Positions 1 to 5,904 of a stretch of 5,904 nt of DNA are shown piece by piece. Position numbers and translations under genes: made by a program. Positions within the stretch are counted from its first letter, which is position 1. Each line of letters begins with the position of its first letter. Under the pieces are notes generated by a model that ran no database searches, had not been told where the DNA came from, and saw nothing but the letters and a program-made list of their open reading frames with translations. The DNA comes from an uncultured Magnetococcales bacterium (GTDB lineage Bacteria; Pseudomonadota; Magnetococcia; Magnetococcales; Magnetaquicoccaceae): positions 1 through 5,904 of the forward strand of contig CAIWLA010000167.1 in the NCBI GenBank assembly GCA_903913345.1, in the 5' to 3' direction.

Positions 1-3000
1 AGTGGCCAATCCGGTCGGTGGCAGGTCGCGCTGGGCACCGTGTTGGCAACCGTCCTGCTGGTCGCCGTGCTGGCCACGGACACCCTCGTTCACCTCTCCT
101 GGCATAAAGTATTTCATCAGAATGTCTCTGATTTGACCCAAAAACTCAGCAACAGAATAACATCTGAAATTGCATCTGAAATAAATTTACTGCTGGGGAG
201 TGCCAGTTCAAAACTCACGTTGCTTCATACGCTTTTGACGACCGGTGTGGTGGATTTGGCCGATACGCGGGCCAAAGAGCTGCTTTTCTTGTCCACGCTG
301 CAATCCACACCGACCTTTTCCTGGGTGACTTTGGGTTTTCCCGATGGCCATTTTTTTGGCGCGCAACGCCAGGGGAGCGGCCAGTTTCGTTCGGTCGAAC
401 GGATCTGGAACCCGGAGATCAAAATGGCCAAGGGGACGGACCGGTTTTTTCAACAGGAGGGTGATACCCTGACGTTTACCCATACCACGGTTAACGATAT
501 ACGCTATTTCGCGCCAGAACGGGCCTGGTATCGGGATGCGGTTGCGGTGGGCGGACGGGTCTGGACGGATGTCTATATCTATGCATCCAGCCAGAAACCG
601 GGCATTGATGTGGCCGTGCCATTGGAGAGAAAGGGTCAACTCATCGGGGTGGTTGCCATTGGCATTGAACTGGATCAGATTTCCAGATATTTGGGCAAGA
701 TGGAGGTGGGCAAATCCGGCGTCAGTTTTATCGTCAACCGACGGGCGGAATTGATCGCCTATCCCGACACCTCGGAGGTGGTTGTCACCGATAATGTGGG
801 CGAAAAGTTCAAGTTGGGTCTCTTGTCCAACGCCCGCGCGCCGCTGTTGCGGGTGGCTGCCAGGGCGACGGAAGGGTTGGATTTTAAACGTATACAGACC
901 ATGACCAACCAGATCGAAAAGGCGGATGGTGCCGACTATCTGGTGACTTTGGCCCCCTCCATTCATGACGATTGGCTTATCGGTACGGTCGTTCCCACGA
1001 AAGAGTTTGTCTCGGAAGTGGATGCCACCCAGGATCGGCTGTTGCTGGGGATGGTGGCGGTGGTTTTGTTGTTGAGCGTGCTGGTCCTGGCCTGGATTCG
1101 GGCCTTTCTGGTACGACCCCTGACGGCCACGACCGCCCTGATTACCCGGATCGGTCAGGGGGGTGAGTGGCAGGAGGAGGGGATGGTTCACCCCTCTCCC
1201 ATTGTTGAGATCGATCAACTGGTCCTGGCCATGCAACGCATGGGGCGGGATCTGTTGACCATGCGCAGCCAGGCCCACGAGCAGGCGGAGACCCGACTGA
1301 ACCAGGAGCGCAGTTTTTCCCAGCTCAACCGGGCCATGCGGGAGGTGGACAATATTTCCTCCTTGTGTCGGGTGGGGCTGGATTTTTTGATTGGTGCCCT
1401 GGATGCCCAGGTGGGTTCCATCTATCTGATCGAAGAGGACGGTCGGTTGCATTTGCATGCCAGTCATGCCCTGCCCCGTGACCATTTGCCGGAACAGTTG
1501 GAGGATCTGCAAAACGAATGGTTGGGTTCGGTCATTCTGGAAAGGAAGATGAAAATATTGTCCGATCTGCCGTCTGGATCGTTTGTCGTGCATACGGGGG
1601 TGTCGGACATTGTACCGACCATGATTCTGGCCTTGCCGCTCTTGCAGAATGAGCAGCCCCACGGGGTGCTGATCCTGGGCAGTGTCCACCCCCTTGCCGA
1701 GGCCAAACTGGCGTTTGCCCAGCGCGTTGCGGCGGCCATCACGGTGGCCATTTCCGGGATTCGCTCCCTGATGCGTAACCGTGCCCTGTTGAACCAGACC
1801 ATGCAGCAGAAGGAGGCGTTGGCCCTCAGTCAGCAGGAACTCAATGCCACCATTGATCAACTCAAGCAGACCAGCGACTACAAGTCCCAATTTTTGGCCA
1901 ATATGAGCCATGAAATCCGCACCCCCATCAATGCCGTCATCGGGATGAGCTATCTGGCCTTGCGGACGCGGTTGACCGACACGCAGCACGATTATCTGAG
2001 CAAGATTCAATCCTCGGCCCACGCCCTCCTGGGGCTTATCAACGACATCCTCGATTTTTCCAAGATTGAGGCGGGCGAGATGAGCATGGAGTCGGTGGCC
2101 TTCGACCTGGACGAGGTGATGGACAATCTGGCCAACATGGTCTGCGTCAAGGCCGAGGAGAAGGGGTTGCATCTCCTCTTTTCCCGTCCGCAGGAGGTGC
2201 CCAACCGGCTGGTGGGCGATCCACTGCGTCTGGGGCAGATCCTGATCAATTTGACCAATAATGCGGTGAAATTTACCGATCACGGAGATGTCATTGTGGG
2301 TGTCGAACGGATCCAGGCGCAGGGAGACAAAATCCATCTGCGCTTCAGCATTGAGGATTCGGGCATCGGACTGACCCCGGAGCAGGTGGGCAAGTTGTTC
2401 AACCCCTTTTCGCAGGCGGATGCCTCCACCACGCGCAAGTATGGCGGTACCGGTTTGGGTCTCTCCATTTGCAAACGCCTGGTGGAAATAATGGATGGCA
2501 CCATCGGGGTGACCAGTGAAAAGGGGCAGGGGAGTCGGTTCCATTTTACGGCCTGGTTGGGTTTGCAACCGTCGTCCGGGGAGGAGTCGCTCCAGTTGGA
2601 TGCCGATTTGCGGAACATGAAGGTGTTGGTGGTGGACGATCATGCCCGTTCCCGGCAGATTTTTGGTGAGATGGTGAACGGCTTTTCCGGTCGATCCCAA
2701 GCCGTGGATTCGGGTCAGGCCGCCCTGGAGGCGATGGCAAAGAACCGCGCCGATCCCTCGATTGAACCCTGCCAACTGGCCATCATCAGCTGGAAAATGG
2801 CGGGCATGAGTGGACTGGAGGTGGCCCGGCGCATCAAGGAGAACCCGGATCTGGCCGACCCGCCTCGCATCATCCTGGTGACCCCCTACAATCGCCAGGA
2901 GGTCATTCCCCAGGCAGAACGGCATTGGGTCGATGGGTTCCTGCCCAAACCGATCAATCCCTCGCAGCTCCTGGTGGCCATCCTGATCGCTTTTGGCAAG

Positions 3001-4143
3001 AAGAGGGTGGAGGGGAGAAAAAATCGAAAAAAAGATCCGATCCAGAACACGGAAGCCGCGCAAAATATTCTGGGGGCCAAGGTGCTCCTGGCGGATGACA
3101 ACGCCATCAACCAGCAGGTGGCCTCGGCCCTCCTGGAAGGGCATGGCCTGGTGGTGACCGTGGTTGGCAACGGACGGGAAGCGGTGGCGGCGTTTGCCAG
3201 AGAGGCTTTTGATATTGTGTTGATGGATATTCAGATGCCGGAAATGGACGGTTTTCAGGCGACCCGGATGATTCGGAACCATCCCTCCGGTGGTACAGTT
3301 CCGATCATTGCCCTGACGGCCCATGCCATGGTGGGCGATCGGGAAAAGTCCCTGAAGGGCGGCATGAACGATCACATGACCAAGCCCATCGATCCCGACA
3401 ATCTGTTTCGGACCCTGGTCCGGTGGATTGCCCCCAGGGAGAGGGGGGTGGTCGAGGCCAAGTTTGAGGCCAAGGCCGAGGACCGGGTGACCGTGGTGCA
3501 AACCGAGGGTGATCTGCCCGCAGAGTTGCCCGGCATTGACCTGGATACCGCCTTGAGACAGGTGGTGGGCAACCGCGCCTTGCTCAGTCGGTTGCTCCAG
3601 TCGTTTTACCGGGACTACCAGGATTGTGTCTCCACCCTTCGCACGGAGCTGGCTCAGGGCAAACAGGGGGAGGCGTTGCGCCTGATGCACACCCTCAAGG
3701 GGATTGCCGGTTCGTTGGGTGCCCAGGAACTGCACCGCATTGCCCGCGACCTGGAGCAGGCACTCAAGGCGGGAGCGGGCGAGGGGCAAGGTGCGCTGGT
3801 GGACCGGTTTGAGCAAGCAATAACCCATGTTTTTCGTGGCATTGCCACGATTCAGGAGGCCGTCCGTCCCACGAACGCGCCGGTTGTTCAGACCTCTTCC
3901 GTGCCGGTGGACCGTGGGGTGTTGACCCAGCTGTTGCAGGAATTGTTGCAATTGTTGTATGCTGGCCACTCTTCGGCGGAGGAAAAATGGACGGTGGTTG
4001 TGGGCCATCTCGACCATTCGGTGCCGGAGGATCTCCGCCAGCGCATACAGCAACGGATCGAGGATTATGATTTTGCCGAGGCCCGGGGTCTGCTCGTCGA
4101 ACTGGCCCGTCTATTGGAGATACCCCTGCAGGAGAGTCGGTAA
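1..4143 (+). CDS. Hybrid sensor histidine kinase, dCache-HAMP-GAF-HisKA-HATPase-REC-REC-Hpt (5' partial)
   Basis: This is an inner-membrane sensor kinase with an internal phosphorelay. The frame is open to base 1, and the first membrane helix already begins upstream of the GTG at 40, so the true start lies outside the window. Numbered from that GTG, the order is: helix about 1-18; periplasmic double-Cache sensor about 20-333 (RAWYRDA at 161-167, then a VWTD strand); second helix 334-354; HAMP about 355-405; coiled coil; GAF about 436-575; HisKA with NMSHEIRTP and phospho-accepting His624; HATPase with N box 740-741, DSGIG 773-777 and GGTGLGL 802-808. Receiver 1 (861-985) keeps Asp866, Asp867, Thr948 and Lys970 but has Ser917 in place of the acceptor Asp. 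Receiver 2 (1014-1130) is complete: Asp1019, Asp1020, Asp1063, Thr1093 and Lys1115. Hpt (about 1165-1270) carries His1217. A helical tail of about 75 residues follows. The layout is BarA-like. The next gene, a receiver-cyclase, overlaps it by one base and is the probable phosphoryl target (inferred). The ligand is unknown. Confidence 0.95.
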   Translation, partial: SGQSGRWQVALGTVLATVLLVAVLATDTLVHLSWHKVFHQNVSDLTQKLSNRITSEIASEINLLLGSASSKLTLLHTLLTTGVVDLADTRAKELLFLSTLQSTPTFSWVTLGFPDGHFFGAQRQGSGQFRSVERIWNPEIKMAKGTDRFFQQEGDTLTFTHTTVNDIRYFAPERAWYRDAVAVGGRVWTDVYIYASSQKPGIDVAVPLERKGQLIGVVAIGIELDQISRYLGKMEVGKSGVSFIVNRRAELIAYPDTSEVVVTDNVGEKFKLGLLSNARAPLLRVAARATEGLDFKRIQTMTNQIEKADGADYLVTLAPSIHDDWLIGTVVPTKEFVSEVDATQDRLLLGMVAVVLLLSVLVLAWIRAFLVRPLTATTALITRIGQGGEWQEEGMVHPSPIVEIDQLVLAMQRMGRDLLTMRSQAHEQAETRLNQERSFSQLNRAMREVDNISSLCRVGLDFLIGALDAQVGSIYLIEEDGRLHLHASHALPRDHLPEQLEDLQNEWLGSVILERKMKILSDLPSGSFVVHTGVSDIVPTMILALPLLQNEQPHGVLILGSVHPLAEAKLAFAQRVAAAITVAISGIRSLMRNRALLNQTMQQKEALALSQQELNATIDQLKQTSDYKSQFLANMSHEIRTPINAVIGMSYLALRTRLTDTQHDYLSKIQSSAHALLGLINDILDFSKIEAGEMSMESVAFDLDEVMDNLANMVCVKAEEKGLHLLFSRPQEVPNRLVGDPLRLGQILINLTNNAVKFTDHGDVIVGVERIQAQGDKIHLRFSIEDSGIGLTPEQVGKLFNPFSQADASTTRKYGGTGLGLSICKRLVEIMDGTIGVTSEKGQGSRFHFTAWLGLQPSSGEESLQLDADLRNMKVLVVDDHARSRQIFGEMVNGFSGRSQAVDSGQAALEAMAKNRADPSIEPCQLAIISWKMAGMSGLEVARRIKENPDLADPPRIILVTPYNRQEVIPQAERHWVDGFLPKPINPSQLLVAILIAFGKKRVEGRKNRKKDPIQNTEAAQNILGAKVLLADDNAINQQVASALLEGHGLVVTVVGNGREAVAAFAREAFDIVLMDIQMPEMDGFQATRMIRNHPSGGTVPIIALTAHAMVGDREKSLKGGMNDHMTKPIDPDNLFRTLVRWIAPRERGVVEAKFEAKAEDRVTVVQTEGDLPAELPGIDLDTALRQVVGNRALLSRLLQSFYRDYQDCVSTLRTELAQGKQGEALRLMHTLKGIAGSLGAQELHRIARDLEQALKAGAGEGQGALVDRFEQAITHVFRGIATIQEAVRPTNAPVVQTSSVPVDRGVLTQLLQELLQLLYAGHSSAEEKWTVVVGHLDHSVPEDLRQRIQQRIEDYDFAEARGLLVELARLLEIPLQESR
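161..182 (+). repeat. Short in-frame tandem repeat, 12-base period
   Basis: CATCTGAAAT occurs exactly at 161-170 and again at 173-182, giving two tandem 12-base units that encode TSEI and ASEI. It lies in the predicted periplasmic helix just after the first membrane segment of the kinase. It looks like a small in-frame duplication. Any structural effect, such as half a helical turn-pair, is inference. Confidence 0.5.
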
Positions 4144-4145
4144 TG
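4130..4145 (+). promoter_or_regulatory. Ribosome binding site and TAATG stop-start overlap for the cyclase gene
   Basis: AGGAG at 4130-4134 lies inside the last codons of the kinase gene, 8 bases before the ATG at 4143. The kinase stop TAA (4141-4143) shares its last A with that ATG. This fixes the cyclase start and suggests translational coupling, so that kinase and regulator are made in linked amounts. The site and overlap are visible in the sequence; coupling is inferred. Confidence 0.85.
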
Positions 4146-5522
4146 GATCGTCGGGGCAGAGTGCTGATTGTCGATGATGAACGGTTCAATATTACGGTGC
4201 TGGTCAATTTATTGTCTCCCCATTGCGACACCCTGATTGCCAAGAACGGTGAACAGGCGTTGCGGGCCGTCCACTCTGACCTGCCCCCGGATCTCATTTT
4301 GCTGGATATCATGATGCCCGGCATGGATGGCTATGAGGTGTGCCGTCAACTGAAGGCCGATGAGACGACCCGTGCCATTCCGGTCATTTTTATCACCGCC
4401 ATGCAGGGGGTGGCGGATGAGGTCAAGGGGTTTGATCTGGGGGCGGTGGATTATATTGCCAAGCCCTTTTCACCCCCCGTGGTGCAGGCACGGGTGCGGA
4501 CGCACCTGGAAAACGTCCTGTCCCGCAAAAAAATTCAAACCTTGAACGCTGATCTGACACAGGCCTTGATCGAGCAAAAACGGGCCTACGAGGAGTTGCA
4601 CCGGACCCGGATCGAGTTGGCCGAGACCCAGGCCATCGCCATGATAACCAAGGTATTTGAAAAATTTGTCCCCAAACAGTTTCTGGAACGGATCGCCAAG
4701 GAGGGGTTGGAACACATCAAACCGGGCACCGTCGAGTTGAGCACCATAACGGTCATGTTCAGCGATATTCGTTCCTTTACCAAACTCTCCGAACGGATGT
4801 CTCCCAATGATATTTTTTCCCTGTTGAACGGTTATATCGGACGGATGCAGACCGCCATTGAGCGGCATGATGGTTTTATCGACAAGTTTATCGGGGATGC
4901 CATCATGGCCCTGTTTGACGGTGCGGCTCCTGTTCAGGCGACCAATGCCGTGCGGGCGGCCGTTGGGATGCAGAGCCGTCTGTTGACCTATAATGGGGAG
5001 CGTGCGCTCCTGCAGCGGGAGCCGATCATCATTGGCATCGGGCTGCATTCCGGTCCCGTGATGTTGGGTACGTTGGGCAATGAAAACCGCATGGATTCCA
5101 CGGTGATCGGGGATGCGGCCAATCTGGCGGCCCGCCTGGAGGGGCTGACCAAATTTTATGATTGTCGCATTGTCATCTCGGACGATGTCTTCCGTGCGTT
5201 GGAACCGGGTCAATTTTTGTCCCGCCCCCTGGACCGGGTGGTCGTCAAAGGTCGGATGCAGTCCATCCTGGTGCATGAAATTTTTGACGCCGACCCCGAA
5301 CCGAAGCGGGTGAGCAAACAGGCACTGCTGCCCCTCTATCGCTCCGGGTTGGAACTGTTTTATGGCCGACGCTGGCTGGAGAGCCGGGCGGCATTTCAGG
5401 CCTGTCTGCAACAGTATGCCCAGGATGTTGTATCGCAGATATATCTGGATCGGTGTGACTTTTTTCTGGCCCATCCGCCGCCGGACGATTGGGATGGCAC
5501 CTTTGAGATGCAGCATAAATAA
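4143..5522 (+). CDS. Response regulator with class III adenylate cyclase output (REC-AC)
   Basis: This is a cytoplasmic 459-residue protein predicted to convert ATP to cAMP under control of receiver phosphorylation. The receiver (about 5-122) is intact: Asp11, Asp12, acceptor Asp55 in LLDIMMPGMDG, Thr85 and Lys107. A coiled-coil linker (about 123-165) leads to a segment with FVPKQFL (175-181), usual just before such cyclase domains. The catalytic domain (about 195-380) has metal-binding Asp208 (FSDIRSFT) and Asp252 (KFIGDAIMA), and transition-state Asn327 and Arg331 (NLAAR). Lys248 and Thr320 form the Lys/Thr pair typical of bacterial adenylate cyclases, arguing against GTP as substrate. The tail (about 390-459) is TPR-like and ends in a PPDDWDG motif often seen at the end of these cyclases. 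The ATG overlaps the kinase stop. The receiver most likely takes phosphate from the kinase Hpt domain, by analogy with CyaC-type cyclases. No DNA-binding domain is present. The cyclase call is firm; cAMP as product is likely but rests on two residues. Confidence 0.95.
   Translation: MDRRGRVLIVDDERFNITVLVNLLSPHCDTLIAKNGEQALRAVHSDLPPDLILLDIMMPGMDGYEVCRQLKADETTRAIPVIFITAMQGVADEVKGFDLGAVDYIAKPFSPPVVQARVRTHLENVLSRKKIQTLNADLTQALIEQKRAYEELHRTRIELAETQAIAMITKVFEKFVPKQFLERIAKEGLEHIKPGTVELSTITVMFSDIRSFTKLSERMSPNDIFSLLNGYIGRMQTAIERHDGFIDKFIGDAIMALFDGAAPVQATNAVRAAVGMQSRLLTYNGERALLQREPIIIGIGLHSGPVMLGTLGNENRMDSTVIGDAANLAARLEGLTKFYDCRIVISDDVFRALEPGQFLSRPLDRVVVKGRMQSILVHEIFDADPEPKRVSKQALLPLYRSGLELFYGRRWLESRAAFQACLQQYAQDVVSQIYLDRCDFFLAHPPPDDWDGTFEMQHK
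5505..5520 (+). repeat. Near-identical 16-base repeat, copy 1 (cyclase 3' end)
   Basis: GAGATGCAGCATAAAT overlaps the last codons and stop of the cyclase gene. It matches the segment at 5612-5627 at 15 of 16 positions, 107 bases away. Its core ATGCAGCAT is an inverted repeat around a central A. It could be a small duplication, a binding site or chance. Confidence 0.4.
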
Positions 5523-5523
5523 C

Positions 5524-5540
5524 TTGGTCTCACATTTGCT
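5524..5540 (+). promoter_or_regulatory. Candidate sigma-54 (-24/-12) promoter for the downstream gene
   Basis: TTGG at 5524-5527 and TTGCT at 5536-5540 place the invariant GG (5526-5527) and GC (5538-5539) exactly 10 bases apart, as the RpoN consensus TGGCACG-N4-TTGC requires. The CACG part is not matched (TCTC here), so the site is only moderately good. It begins two bases after the cyclase stop. It would start RNA near 5551, with a leader of about 70 bases before the ATG at 5622. No convincing sigma-70 pair was seen in the same gap. Spacing is visible; function is inferred. Confidence 0.35.
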
Positions 5541-5608
5541 TTAACCTCTTCTGTATCCGTTACGCCAGCCCGCGTATCATTTAAGGAAATCTTATAAAAC
5601 AGAATGTT

Positions 5609-5614
5609 AAGGAG
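5609..5614 (+). promoter_or_regulatory. Shine-Dalgarno site for the third gene
   Basis: AAGGAG lies 7 bases before the ATG at 5622. It decides the start against an in-frame ATG at 5604, whose nearest purine-rich stretch (AAGGA at 5583-5587) is 16 bases away. A longer TTAAGGAGAT around it (5607-5616) nearly repeats TTAAGGAAAT at 5581-5590. Confidence 0.8.
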
Positions 5615-5627
5615 ATGCAGCATGAAT
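5612..5627 (+). repeat. Near-identical 16-base repeat, copy 2 (start of third gene)
   Basis: GAGATGCAGCATGAAT spans part of the ribosome binding site and the first codons of the third gene. It differs at one base from the segment at 5505-5520. Its placement over the translation start would let a binding factor or base-pairing RNA affect initiation, but nothing else supports that. Confidence 0.4.
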
Positions 5628-5904
5628 CTTTTGGGGCAACAGCAACCGTCAGTCATTCAACAGGGTGGAGCAGGCTTTTTGGGCGTACCGCCGGGAGAAG
5701 GGGTGTACCATGCCGATGATTCTTTCGCCCTGGGGGAGGTGGTTGACTCTGGTCAGACGGCTGCGGCTGTCCTTCCGGGCAACACCCTGGCCTTGCTGGA
5801 ATTGCGTCTGAACGGATTGATGCGCATGATTGCCACCCTGAATGCCAAGAATGAGGAGTTGCGCCTCATGATGGCGGACCGTGATGATTATATTGAACTG
5901 GTGG
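5622..5904 (+). CDS. Uncharacterised protein, 3' partial
   Basis: I do not recognise this gene. It opens with ATG at 5622, 7 bases after a strong AAGGAG, and stays open through 94 codons to the window end, so it is truncated there. Codon use matches the two genes before it. The first 50 or so residues are Gln-, Gly- and Pro-rich and look disordered (MNLLGQQQPSVIQQGGAGF at the start), with no signal peptide or membrane helix. From about residue 51 the chain becomes leucine-rich and charged (LALLELRLNGLMRMIATLN, then NEELRLMMADRDD), which fits a long amphipathic helix or coiled coil. It lies 99 bases after the cyclase gene on the same strand and may have its own promoter. A scaffold or structural role, or one tied to cAMP signalling, is possible but unsupported. 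Confidence 0.75.
   Translation, partial: MNLLGQQQPSVIQQGGAGFLGVPPGEGVYHADDSFALGEVVDSGQTAAAVLPGNTLALLELRLNGLMRMIATLNAKNEELRLMMADRDDYIELV

Noticed and set aside
40..42. GTG as the start of the kinase
   Set aside because: No ribosome binding site at proper spacing. The frame is open to base 1, and upstream codons give the expected Arg/Trp/Gln-flanked entry to the membrane helix, so the start is outside the window.
208..4053. A 1281-codon open frame on the minus strand opposite the kinase gene
   Set aside because: Its codons are in register with the sense codons, so stops would need sense TTA, CTA or TCA, which this GC-rich gene avoids. The translation shows no family motifs, while the plus strand shows a full kinase.
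3764..4324. A 186-codon minus-strand open frame across the kinase-cyclase junction
   Set aside because: It is rich in Pro, Arg and Ser with no recognisable domain, and it lies opposite two well-supported coding ends.
4470..5516. A 348-codon minus-strand open frame opposite the cyclase gene
   Set aside because: It has the same in-register cause as the frame opposite the kinase; the sense strand carries every cyclase catalytic residue.
4143..5522. Diguanylate cyclase (GGDEF) regulator, or guanylate cyclase
   Set aside because: There is no GGDEF-type motif; FSDI, GDAIMA and NLAAR define a class III cyclase, and Lys248/Thr320 favour ATP.
5593..5598. TATAAA as a sigma-70 -10 element
   Set aside because: The hexamer 17 bases upstream is CCGCGT, unlike TTGACA, and transcription would begin almost at the ribosome binding site.
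5604..5606. ATG as an earlier start of the third gene
   Set aside because: It lies upstream of the strong AAGGAG site, which is correctly spaced only for the ATG at 5622.
5523..5621. A rho-independent terminator after the cyclase gene
   Set aside because: No GC-rich hairpin followed by a T run was found on the plus strand, so read-through into the third gene remains possible.
1..5904. CRISPR array, transfer RNA, mobile element or defence system
   Set aside because: I saw no repeat-spacer pattern, cloverleaf, transposase or terminal repeats; the genes are signalling genes and one unknown.

Overview
The window holds most of a two-gene signalling operon and the start of a third gene, all on the plus strand. 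It suggests a Gram-negative, GC-rich bacterium, most likely a proteobacterium. The multi-domain hybrid kinase with a periplasmic sensor, the class III cyclase and the avoidance of TTA, CTA and TCA codons all fit this. The style resembles deltaproteobacteria or Magnetococcia, but that placement is an impression and was not tested by any search.

Layout: positions 1-4143 carry a very large hybrid histidine kinase whose 5' end lies outside the window. Its order is membrane helix, periplasmic dCache-type sensor, membrane helix, HAMP, GAF, HisKA, HATPase, a receiver that has lost its phospho-acceptor aspartate, an intact receiver, an Hpt domain and a helical tail. Its stop codon overlaps by one base (TAATG) the start of a response regulator at 4143-5522. 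In that protein an intact receiver is joined by a coiled-coil linker to a class III nucleotide cyclase with all catalytic residues present and adenylate-type substrate residues. A 99-base gap (5523-5621) follows, with a candidate sigma-54 promoter and a strong ribosome binding site. An unrecognised gene then starts at 5622 and runs off the window end.

How it fits together: the inferred path is a periplasmic signal, autophosphorylation of His624, transfer to Asp1063 and then to Hpt His1217 within the same protein, transfer to Asp55 of the cyclase regulator, and a change in cAMP output. Each catalytic residue can be seen in the sequence. The partnership between the two proteins is inferred from the overlap and from the fact that the kinase ends in an Hpt relay. 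Receiver-controlled adenylate cyclases are known (for example cyanobacterial CyaC), so the principle is not new. The points most worth a second look are the degenerate first receiver, the altered ligand pocket in the sensor, and the orphan downstream gene. Kinase residues are numbered from the GTG at position 40.
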